From CAZVWV01 sp964631745 (lineage in GTDB: Bacteria > Bdellovibrionota_C > UBA2361 > JBGSMV01), in contig CAZVWV010000078.1 of assembly GCA_964631745.1 (NCBI GenBank), positions 1-18,014 of the forward strand: 18,014 nt of DNA, in the 5' to 3' direction. Positions 6,919 through 14,231 of this stretch are shown piece after piece (the stretch's first letter is position 1; every line of letters starts with the position of its first letter). A program made the translations under genes and the position numbers. The notes beneath the pieces are model-generated. The model was not told where the DNA came from, made no database searches, and was given only the letters and a program-made list of their open reading frames with translations.

Positions 6919-6946
6919 ACTCATGCTTCCGGAAATCGACTCATGC
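6919..6946. repeat. ACTCATGC direct repeats, 20-base spacing
   Basis: ACTCATGC occurs at 6919-6926 and 6939-6946, with start-to-start spacing of 20 bases, about two helical turns. AAATCGA occurs at 6902-6908 and again at 6933-6939. The pair lies 51-78 bases upstream of the HTH gene start (minus strand) and about 200 bases before the methyltransferase start (plus strand), where an operator for either gene could be placed. Binding is inference. Confidence 0.3.
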
Positions 6947-7118
6947 ATACAAAATCGCCAGAAACCTACAGGCGACAAATAGAAATTCCTCGTAAAGACA
7001 ATACGCAAAGCCGGCATTTTGTGGTGGAGTGGGTAGGGGATTGTCGTAGGGGTGGCGCAAATCAGGCCGGCGTGCAGTCCTGGGTAATTTCGCCGGTACG
7101 CACGCACCCTTCATTTCT

Positions 7119-7132
7119 CCACAATTTTGTGG
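7119..7132. promoter_or_regulatory. Short inverted repeat before the methyltransferase start
   Basis: CCACAATTTTGTGG has perfect six-base arms with a two-base centre, fourteen bases before the ATG at 7147. It could be a dimeric operator half-turn site; as RNA the loop would need to open to four bases. The usual Shine-Dalgarno position holds no purine-rich motif, so this inverted repeat is the only notable feature of the leader. Confidence 0.3.
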
Positions 7133-7146
7133 TAAATCTCTCTCTT

Positions 7147-8556
7147 ATGACTTCAAACATAGCAGAGAGAATCGCCCTGGATAAGCACTTGCGTGAGGAC
7201 GGCACCCCGGACGTGCGCGCTATTATGGCTGAGATCAGAGCGCGGGTGCGCGAGGAGCTGTCGCAGCCTCAAGCGGCGCGCCCATTCCAGCATCAGCAGG
7301 CAGATTTTAATCAGGCTACTCGTAGGGCCGGTGAGACTGTTAACTCCGAGGAGCTTCGACATCTTAATATTGCCCATTCCTTTCCGATGGAGCTCAACTT
7401 AGCCAATATTAGCTCGCACCGTTTCGGACTGTTCGGAAAGATTTTGGTCGCCATTAAGCGTAAATTTAAGTCCATGTTGTGGCAGCAGCTGCTCAAAGAT
7501 TATTTCTCGAGCCACCGTGAATTTAATGCGCAACTTGTTAGGCATTTGAACGACCTGAGCCGATACGTGGATGCGCGCGACGCTTCGAATTTTTGGGAGC
7601 TGATTAAGAAGATCGACGTGGATGTTACTAAAGCTTTAGAGCGGGTCGAGCGGGTTTCAGATGACCAAGGCGCGAACATTTTAGGCGTAGAGAAACGAGT
7701 CAATTATGCCGTGGCAGAGGTACGCGCTGAGCTTTCGGCGCTGCGTGCCGAAGTCCAGCAATTTAGTTCTATCAATGGAGTGGTGCAGGGGCTTGAAGGA
7801 ATTGTTGCTCGATTGGGGGCAAGTAACGGAACCGGAATGGCCAAAGAGAGTAAGTCGGAGATTCCGGATCTGCGTTACCTCTTGTTGGAGAATCGCTTTC
7901 GGGGGAAAGAGAGTGAGATCTCTGGACGCGTTGCGATTTACCCGGAATATTTTAAGGGCGTTGAGAAGTCAGTGCTTGAGATCGGTGCCGGGCGTGGAGA
8001 GCTTCAGCGCCAGTTCAAAACTAGCGGGATTCCTGCCTACGGCGTTGACCTAGACCGCGGCATGGTCGAGGCAGCAATTGCTGCCGGAGCCGATGTGCGC
8101 GTGCTTGATGGCATTGCTCACCTTAGGGAGCTTGAAGACGGAAGCTTGGGTGGGGTGATCGCCATCCAGGTGGTTGAGCATCTTCCTTTGCCGCTTTTAC
8201 GCGAACTGATTCAGCTCTGTCGAAGAAAAGTGTGTAAGGGTGGGCGAGTGATTTTTGAAACTATAAACCCGCGCTCTTTGGTGGCGCTCTCTTCAAACTA
8301 TTTTCGGGACCTGACGCATGTGTTTCCTTTGCACCCCGATACCTTGGCTTATGAATTGTCGTTGGCAGGTTTGGTGGTAAAAGAGGTGCGCCCACTCTCG
8401 CCCATTCCGCAGGAAGCTAAACTCCAGGAGATCCCCCAAACCGAATTTATGAGTCCGCGCTGGACAGATGTGATTGAGCTACTAAACAGGAACTTGCGAC
8501 AGCTTAACGAGCTTGTGTATGGAGACCAAGATTTCTGTATCGTGGCCGAGGTGTAA
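7147..8556 (+). CDS. SAM methyltransferase with long helical N-terminal half (glycan cluster)
   Basis: A 469-residue cytoplasmic protein. The C-terminal part (about 255-420) is a class I SAM-dependent methyltransferase: SVLEIGAGRGEL (275-286) is motif I, YGVDLD (298-303) holds the acidic ribose-binding residue, and VVEHLPLPLLREL (342-354), GGRVIFETINP (365-375) and FPLHP (393-397) are typical of methyltransferases in O-antigen and polysaccharide loci. The N-terminal half is mostly helical. DVRAIMAEIRARVREEL (22-38) resembles a short helix I recall from other glycan-locus enzymes, 97-120 is basic and amphipathic, and about 160-225 looks like a coiled coil. An upstream in-frame extension to 6880 was not used because it lacks protein-like composition. 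The product may modify or cap a surface glycan. The substrate cannot be told. The first glycosyltransferase gene starts three bases after its stop. Confidence 0.8.
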   Translation: MTSNIAERIALDKHLREDGTPDVRAIMAEIRARVREELSQPQAARPFQHQQADFNQATRRAGETVNSEELRHLNIAHSFPMELNLANISSHRFGLFGKILVAIKRKFKSMLWQQLLKDYFSSHREFNAQLVRHLNDLSRYVDARDASNFWELIKKIDVDVTKALERVERVSDDQGANILGVEKRVNYAVAEVRAELSALRAEVQQFSSINGVVQGLEGIVARLGASNGTGMAKESKSEIPDLRYLLLENRFRGKESEISGRVAIYPEYFKGVEKSVLEIGAGRGELQRQFKTSGIPAYGVDLDRGMVEAAIAAGADVRVLDGIAHLRELEDGSLGGVIAIQVVEHLPLPLLRELIQLCRRKVCKGGRVIFETINPRSLVALSSNYFRDLTHVFPLHPDTLAYELSLAGLVVKEVRPLSPIPQEAKLQEIPQTEFMSPRWTDVIELLNRNLRQLNELVYGDQDFCIVAEV

Positions 8557-8559
8557 ACT

Positions 8560-9639
8560 ATGGCCAATATTTTAATCTTGGGGGTGAAAGTCCCATTCGT
8601 TTGGGGCGGGCAAGATGTGTTGGTGCAATCGCTTAGAAGGGAGCTTTCGGCCCGCGGGCACCTGGTTGATCTGATAGAGCTGCCGTTCCAGGCGCCGCCC
8701 AAGGAAGCGCTATTGAAGCAGGCCGCCATCTGGCGAGCTCTGGATCTGGACCACTTTGCAGGCCGCGATGTCGATTTAGTGATCGCCACGAAGTTTCCAA
8801 GCTATTTTGCTAGGCACAAGCGAAAGAGCCTTTGGCTTGTGCATCAACATCGCGCTATTTACGATCTCTTTGCCGGAAATTATTCTGACTTCTCTGATTC
8901 GGCGCGCGATGAGGTGATTAGGCGTGAACTTTTCGAGGCGGACTCTAAGGTCATAAAGGAGTGCGCATATATTTCCGGTATTTCTCAGAATGTTATTGAC
9001 CGCCTTGGCGGATATAACGGCATAGCAGGAGAAGTTTTGTATCCGCCGCTTCCTATGGGAAATAACTATTACTCCAAAACTTCCGAGAACTACATCCTCT
9101 CGGTTGGAAGGCTGTGCGGGATCAAGCGGGTCGATCTTATGATTAAGGCCTTACCGATCGTGCATGAACATGTGAAATTAAAAATCGTTGGTTCGCCTGA
9201 TGAGCCAAGTATCATGGAGTACTTAAAGAATGAGATCGATAAGCATCATCTCTGGCAGCGAGTGGAGTTCTTAGGGCGGGTCGATGACCAGGCTTTACTT
9301 GATTTATACGCCAAAGCCAGCATGGTCTATTACGCTCCGCATAACGAGGATTTTGGATATGTGACCTTGGAAGCTATGGCATCCGGCAAGCCCGTGATTA
9401 CAGCGCTCGATAGCGGCGGAGTCTTGGAGTTCGTGCGCGATAAGGTTAATGGGCTAGTGCTTGAACCTACGACGGATGCCATTGGCCACGGGATTAATTC
9501 CCTGGTCGAGGATTTTCAGCTGGCGGAGAATTTGGGAAGGGCCGGGAGGAGATTTATTGAGGAGGCCGGGTTCTTGGAGGGCGGATGGGATAAAGTAATA
9601 GCCAAGCTTATTTCGCCCATCGGAGAGATACATGCCTAA
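8560..9639 (+). CDS. Family 4-type (GT-B) glycosyltransferase
   Basis: A 359-residue glycosyltransferase, probably cytoplasmic or membrane-associated, transferring a sugar from a nucleotide donor during surface polysaccharide assembly. The N-terminal Rossmann-like domain has VWGGQDVLVQSLRREL (14-29). The C-terminal donor-binding domain (from about 175) has SVGRLCGIKRVDLMIKAL (181-198) with R184 and K189, and EDFGYVTLEAMASGKPV (263-279), which gives the E-x7-E pair E263/E271. This is the GT4/Glycos_transf_1 pattern with an intact active site. A GAGGT about eight bases upstream supports the start. It begins three bases after the methyltransferase stop and its end overlaps the next gene by eight bases, so it belongs to one operon. 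Donor and acceptor sugars are unknown. Confidence 0.88.
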   Translation: MANILILGVKVPFVWGGQDVLVQSLRRELSARGHLVDLIELPFQAPPKEALLKQAAIWRALDLDHFAGRDVDLVIATKFPSYFARHKRKSLWLVHQHRAIYDLFAGNYSDFSDSARDEVIRRELFEADSKVIKECAYISGISQNVIDRLGGYNGIAGEVLYPPLPMGNNYYSKTSENYILSVGRLCGIKRVDLMIKALPIVHEHVKLKIVGSPDEPSIMEYLKNEIDKHHLWQRVEFLGRVDDQALLDLYAKASMVYYAPHNEDFGYVTLEAMASGKPVITALDSGGVLEFVRDKVNGLVLEPTTDAIGHGINSLVEDFQLAENLGRAGRRFIEEAGFLEGGWDKVIAKLISPIGEIHA

Positions 9640-10867
9640 GGCAGCACGCATAGCTTGGTTCTCGGCACTAAATTTCGGCGAGGCCGAGAATTCAGTTGCC
9701 GCATATTTCAGCGAACAAGTCTTGCCGATTCTTAGCAGGAGCTACGAGATTGAGCTTTTTCACGATAGCTTCAAGAAGCACCCGAAGTTTCCTACCAACA
9801 ATTTTTTAGAGGCCTTCTCTCGACATCAAAGACGCCCTTACGATCTATACTTCTATCAAATTGAGAACCAGAGATCTTCCGATTTTGTTAGAGCCCATCT
9901 CGGATTAATGCCGGGAATAGTGCTCTTTCATGATCTAAGATTTTCGGACAAAGGACCGCCAGGTCTCTTATCTAGCCCCTGGTGTCGGAAGATTTATGGT
10001 GAAGAACTAGATTGGATAAAATCAGCGATGGCTTATCGGGAGATGGGCTTGGCGGAGGCGGTCATCTTTAGCGATGCCAGACATTGTGAAGAGTATCAGC
10101 GTAGCGTATCTAAGTATTTTCCGGAGAAGCCCTGGTGTTACCTGCCGTTTCCCGCCAGCTGCTCCGCCAACAACGCGCCGCGTGACTCGGGTGACTCCGG
10201 AGTTGTAGCCTTATGCGCTTCCACCGGGATTGAGCGCCGAGCCCACAAGGTGCTAGAAGCCCTGAGCGCTTTTCCAGATGTAAAGCTTCTCTGGATGATC
10301 TCGGCTGGCGAGCTTTCCAAAGCCAAGGAGTTGTTGGGCGAGTTTGATATCTCAAACGTGCAACTGTTCTGCGGAAACAGCCCCGAGGAGTGGGCCGAAA
10401 TCGTAAAGCGAGCCTCAATCGCCATCCATGGACTCTTTTCGGTTTGGGGGCAGCTTGGCCCCTATCTTCAAATTAGTCTTGCGCAGGGATTGCCGTGTCT
10501 GGTTACTGAATTCGCCTCCAGCGATTATCTTCCGGAGAATCTTGTTTTTAAAGTTGCGCCCGGAACTGGTGAAGCTAGCGAGTGGCGTCTTGCAATTGAG
10601 TGTGCGCTCGGTCTTGCCAGTCAAGCTAAAATTGCAAACGCAGCGCGCGAGTATGCTTTAAGCAATTTTTCCCCTCAAATAGTTGCCGATGAACTTGCGG
10701 GGTTGTTCGACCGGCATCTAAACCTCTCTAGACGTGCGCTGCTCTCTAGAGAAATTTTAATTCAAAATCAAAAGCAGGAGCTCTTTGTTGAGCTAACCGC
10801 CTCTTTCGCGGATGTAAAGTTAGGGGCAGCTATTTCGCCATTTTCTGAAAGCGGCTGGAACTTATGA
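9632..10867 (+). CDS. Divergent GT-B-like glycosyltransferase
   Basis: A 411-residue protein best read as a divergent member of the GT-B glycosyltransferase superfamily. ALCASTGIERRAHKVLEALS (193-212) sits where the donor-domain strand and helix are expected. LFSVWGQLGPYLQISLAQGL (268-287), followed by PCLVTEFASSDYLPE, aligns by position with the usual E-GFGLP-x-LEAMA-G-PV segment. Both glutamates of the E-x7-E motif are missing, so donor binding may differ or activity may be lost. The N-terminal domain (1-175) has FHDLRFSDKGPPG (99-111), which recurs in glycosyltransferases of this sort. GGAG six bases before the ATG supports the start, which lies inside the preceding gene (8-base overlap). 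The last 45 residues are helical. Position in the cluster, more than motif identity, supports a role in glycan synthesis. Confidence 0.65.
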   Translation: MPKAARIAWFSALNFGEAENSVAAYFSEQVLPILSRSYEIELFHDSFKKHPKFPTNNFLEAFSRHQRRPYDLYFYQIENQRSSDFVRAHLGLMPGIVLFHDLRFSDKGPPGLLSSPWCRKIYGEELDWIKSAMAYREMGLAEAVIFSDARHCEEYQRSVSKYFPEKPWCYLPFPASCSANNAPRDSGDSGVVALCASTGIERRAHKVLEALSAFPDVKLLWMISAGELSKAKELLGEFDISNVQLFCGNSPEEWAEIVKRASIAIHGLFSVWGQLGPYLQISLAQGLPCLVTEFASSDYLPENLVFKVAPGTGEASEWRLAIECALGLASQAKIANAAREYALSNFSPQIVADELAGLFDRHLNLSRRALLSREILIQNQKQELFVELTASFADVKLGAAISPFSESGWNL

Positions 10868-10880
10868 GAATGGCACATCT

Positions 10881-12089
10881 ATGAGCAAGAGAATGGGGTT
10901 TGCTTTCGTGGTGCCGCGCTTTGGAGAGGGCATCGTTGGCGGTGCCGAACGCTTAGTTGGCGAATTGGCGCGCGCCTTGCGAGCAAGAGGAGATCGGATA
11001 GAGATCTGGACTACCTGCGCGGTGGATAATCGGACTTGGGAAAATACCCTCCCAGAAGGTGAGAGTGTCGAAGGCGGGGTCGTCGTGCGGCGGTTTAAAG
11101 TTGATGCACGAGATCTGGACTTATGGGTGCGACATCAAATAAGTATCTCAGAGGGTATGAGACTCTCGGTTGAACAGCAGCTGGATTGGATGGCGGAGGG
11201 GGTGAATTCGAGTGCGCTCTATCAATATATCAGAGATCGAGAGAGCGATTTTGACGCGATCTTCTTTGCACCTTATCTTTTTGGAACAACTTTCTTTGGC
11301 GCCCTTAGCTGTCCGCAAAAGGCCCTCCTGATACCTTGTTTGCATGATGAATGTTATGCATATCTTGAGATTATGCGAGGCCTCTTTCGCGGAGTACGTG
11401 GCGCGCTATTTAATTCGGCGCCCGAGCGCGAGTTGGCGCAAGAGTTATATGGCGCGATTTTGGGAGGCGAAGTGGGGATGGGATTTGAGTCCGATACCGA
11501 CGAAGCCAAGAAACCGTATTTTAAGGATGACTTCCCGTATTTACTATATCTGGGGCGAAAAGAAACCGGCAAAGGGGTGCATACCTTGATAGATCACTTT
11601 CTGGCGGCTCAGGCTGCGCGTCCTTCACTCAGTTCCTTACGGCTGGTAATTTGTGGAGGTGGAAGTTTTTCGGATCTGAATCGTGGAGAAGCGTTAGCGA
11701 ATCCGGCCATTGTTGATCTGGAGCACATTAATGAAGAAGAGAAGCAGCGCTTGATCTCGCAGGCGCTTATCTTAGTTCAACCTTCCGTAAATGAATCTTT
11801 CTCGATCGTTATAATGGAGAGTTGGCTGAGGCGGGTGCCGGTTTTAGTAAACAGTTACGGCGCCGTTACTCGCGATCATGTGCAAAGGTCGGGTGGCGGA
11901 TTATACTACTCCACAGCCGATGAGTTGGGAGGCGTGTTGGAAGAGCTGCTTGGTAATCCTGCGCTAAGAGCGCAGATGGCTGAGGCTGGATTCAGATATG
12001 TGAAGGAACGCTATTGCTGGACGGCGGTGCTGGCACGGTTTGACCGCGCGTTGTTATCGATTGGGATAGAGAGTTCTTATGAAGGCTGA
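10881..12089 (+). CDS. Family 4-type (GT-B) glycosyltransferase
   Basis: A 402-residue glycosyltransferase. GGAERLVGELARALRARG (20-37) is the N-terminal glycine loop and helix typical of GT4 enzymes. YLGRKETGKGVHTLIDHFLA (223-242) holds the donor-binding Arg/Lys region, and PSVNESFSIVIMESWLRRVP (301-320) gives the E-x7-E pair E305/E313. The active-site pattern is therefore intact, unlike in its upstream neighbour. It follows that neighbour by 13 bases, and its last 11 bases overlap the start of ligA in another frame, so glycan genes and ligA are probably on one transcript. No strong Shine-Dalgarno is seen before the ATG. Sugar specificity is unknown. Confidence 0.87.
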   Translation: MSKRMGFAFVVPRFGEGIVGGAERLVGELARALRARGDRIEIWTTCAVDNRTWENTLPEGESVEGGVVVRRFKVDARDLDLWVRHQISISEGMRLSVEQQLDWMAEGVNSSALYQYIRDRESDFDAIFFAPYLFGTTFFGALSCPQKALLIPCLHDECYAYLEIMRGLFRGVRGALFNSAPERELAQELYGAILGGEVGMGFESDTDEAKKPYFKDDFPYLLYLGRKETGKGVHTLIDHFLAAQAARPSLSSLRLVICGGGSFSDLNRGEALANPAIVDLEHINEEEKQRLISQALILVQPSVNESFSIVIMESWLRRVPVLVNSYGAVTRDHVQRSGGGLYYSTADELGGVLEELLGNPALRAQMAEAGFRYVKERYCWTAVLARFDRALLSIGIESSYEG

Positions 12090-14082
12090 GGAAGCCAAAG
12101 TACGTATCCAAACTTTAGTTGAAGGCCTAAATGAACACGCATACAGGTACTACGTGCTCTCGTCGCCTAGCATCTCAGATGCCGAGTATGACCGACGCTA
12201 CCGGGAATTAGAGTCTCTCGAAACAGCTTATCCCGAGTTTTTGATGCCGGAATCTCCGACTCAAAGAGTAGGGGATAAGTCGCTCCAAGGATTTCAAAGC
12301 GTTAAGCATTCTTTGCCCATGCTTTCCCTTAATAACGCCATGTCCGCCGATGAGATTCGCGAATTTGATCAGCAACTCAAACGCTTTAATCAGAGCGAGA
12401 GCGAGTTTGAATACACGATTGAGTACAAGTTCGATGGTGTGGCCTTAAGTTTGGTTTATGAGGGAGGCGTTTTGCGGCGTGCTGCCACGCGAGGCGACGG
12501 AAACGAAGGCGAGGATGTCACGCTGAATGTAAAAACCATCGGTTCGATCCCTTTGCGCCTTCGGCAATTTTCGGCGGCGAATTCGATAGTTGAAGTGCGC
12601 GGGGAGGTGTTGTTTTTAAAGGCTGATTTTGAAGTGCTAAATCAGGAGCGCATAAAAAAAGGGGAGGAGCCTTTCGCTAACCCACGAAATTCCGCATCCG
12701 GAAGCTTGCGACAGTTGGATCCAAGGATAACGGCAGGGCGCCCCTTGACTTTCTTTGCTTATGGCATCGGCCAGCTCTCTGGAGTAAGAGCGCCCACGAC
12801 TCACTATGAGATGGCTATGGTGTTTCAAGAATGGGGCTTTCGAGTCTCGCCCATGTTTCTGAAGGTGAGTGGCATAGAAGCAGTGATTGAAAAATACTAT
12901 GAGGCGGAAAAGGCCCGCATCAGCCTGCCGTTTGAGGTTGATGGGACGGTCATCAAAGTGAACTCAGTAGCCGAACAGGAAGCGCTTGGCTTCAGGCATC
13001 GTTCTCCGCGTTGGGCCATCGCGGCTAAGTTTGCGCCAGTTGAAGAGTTTACAAAACTTTTGGATATCGTAGTTCAAGTGGGTCGCACCGGGGCGCTTAC
13101 GCCCGTGGCGGTTCTTCAACCTGTTCAGGTCGGCGGGGTAGTTGTGACTAGCGCAACGCTCCATAACCAAGACGAGATTCTTCGCAAGGGGCTTCGCATT
13201 GGAGATACGGTTGTGGTGCGCCGACAGGGCGATGTGATTCCGGCTGTGGTTGCGAATGTTCCGCATTTGAGAGACGGCAGCGAGAGGGATTTCATCTTTC
13301 CGGAGGCGTGTCCGGCTTGTTCAGGTAAGATCGAACGTGGCGAAGATCAAGCAGTTTGGCGTTGTGTGAATCTGGGTTGTCCAGCAAAGATCGAGCAACG
13401 CATTCAGCATTTTGCTTCGCGCGATGCCATGGATATCGAGGGGCTGGGTGAAAAAAATGTGGCTTTGCTGATCGAACACGGCCTGGTCAGTGATATAGCC
13501 GGTCTATACCGTCTTAAGCTCGAAGACCTGAGCGAATTACCTCGCATGGGAGAAATATCAAGTGCGAATCTTTTGTCGGCGCTGGAGAAATCCAAGCGAA
13601 CAGCCTTGGATAAGTTTATCTTCGCGCTCGGCATTCGACATGTGGGGCAAAAGACCGCAGCGCTTCTTGCGCGGCATGCCGGCTCGATTGAAAGATTTCT
13701 GAAGATGACGGAGGCCGAGCTTTTGGCGATTGACGAGGTAGGGGAGGAGACTGCGCGTTCAGTTCAGGCCTTTCTTGCAGATCGTACGGAAGTGGCCACG
13801 ATCGAGGAGCTGATTGCATTTGGGTTTAAGATCGAGCCCGTAAGCGGACCGGCTTCCAATCAGTTGGGCGGTAAGACGTTTGTGATTACGGGCGCTCTGC
13901 CTGGCATGACGAGGAAGCAAGCAGAAGATCTAATCTCAAATAACGGCGGGAAGGTTGCCTCCTCAGTTAGCAAGAGAACTGATTACGTGCTCGCCGGTAG
14001 CGAAGCGGGTTCCAAGCTCGATAAAGCCCTCGCGTTGGGGATTAGGGTTTTGTCCGAGGAAGAGTTTAAGGCTTTATTATAG
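12079..14082 (+). CDS. ligA: NAD-dependent DNA ligase LigA
   Basis: A complete 667-residue ligase that seals nicks in replication and repair using NAD. The domain order is standard. The Ia NAD-binding domain (1-70) contains YYVLSSPSISDAEYDRRYREL (kept short: conserved Y, D and Y in 24-43). The adenylation domain carries the active-site K117 in EYKFDGVALSL, and ATRGDGNEGEDVT follows at about 136-148. An OB fold contains VGRTGALTPVA. The zinc finger has C411, C414, C429 and C434, then helix-hairpin-helix repeats span about 445-585, and a C-terminal BRCT domain (about 594-667) begins GGKTFVITGAL. K-F-D-G in place of the commoner K-I-D-G is a mild variant. Its first 11 bases overlap the preceding glycosyltransferase, an odd partner for a replication gene. 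The following 149 bases contain no clear terminator. Confidence 0.97.
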   Translation: MKAEEAKVRIQTLVEGLNEHAYRYYVLSSPSISDAEYDRRYRELESLETAYPEFLMPESPTQRVGDKSLQGFQSVKHSLPMLSLNNAMSADEIREFDQQLKRFNQSESEFEYTIEYKFDGVALSLVYEGGVLRRAATRGDGNEGEDVTLNVKTIGSIPLRLRQFSAANSIVEVRGEVLFLKADFEVLNQERIKKGEEPFANPRNSASGSLRQLDPRITAGRPLTFFAYGIGQLSGVRAPTTHYEMAMVFQEWGFRVSPMFLKVSGIEAVIEKYYEAEKARISLPFEVDGTVIKVNSVAEQEALGFRHRSPRWAIAAKFAPVEEFTKLLDIVVQVGRTGALTPVAVLQPVQVGGVVVTSATLHNQDEILRKGLRIGDTVVVRRQGDVIPAVVANVPHLRDGSERDFIFPEACPACSGKIERGEDQAVWRCVNLGCPAKIEQRIQHFASRDAMDIEGLGEKNVALLIEHGLVSDIAGLYRLKLEDLSELPRMGEISSANLLSALEKSKRTALDKFIFALGIRHVGQKTAALLARHAGSIERFLKMTEAELLAIDEVGEETARSVQAFLADRTEVATIEELIAFGFKIEPVSGPASNQLGGKTFVITGALPGMTRKQAEDLISNNGGKVASSVSKRTDYVLAGSEAGSKLDKALALGIRVLSEEEFKALL

Positions 14083-14157
14083 AACAGGGTCTAATTATAG
14101 AGTAGGCATAGCGACAGCCTCATATTTAACTATACCGAGATATCATTCTAAAAGTAC

Positions 14158-14186
14158 TTGATTAATTAATTCCAATCAGCTAGAAC
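14158..14186 (+). promoter_or_regulatory. Possible sigma-70 promoter for the IgGFc-type gene
   Basis: TTGATT (14158-14163) and TAGAAC (14181-14186), each with four of six consensus bases, are separated by 17 bases in the AT-rich gap after ligA. Transcription would begin about 40 bases before the start codon at 14232. The match is modest and the call rests partly on position. Confidence 0.25.
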
Positions 14187-14231
14187 TGGGCCCCGTCCAT
14201 ACGAAAATTTACGTAATTTAGGAGAGTTACT

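Noticed and set aside
6880..7146. N-terminal extension of the methyltransferase reading frame
   Set aside because: The extension has an unlikely amino-acid composition and no ribosome site, and it overlaps the short repeats and the 7119-7132 inverted repeat. The start at 7147 gives a sensible N-terminal helix.
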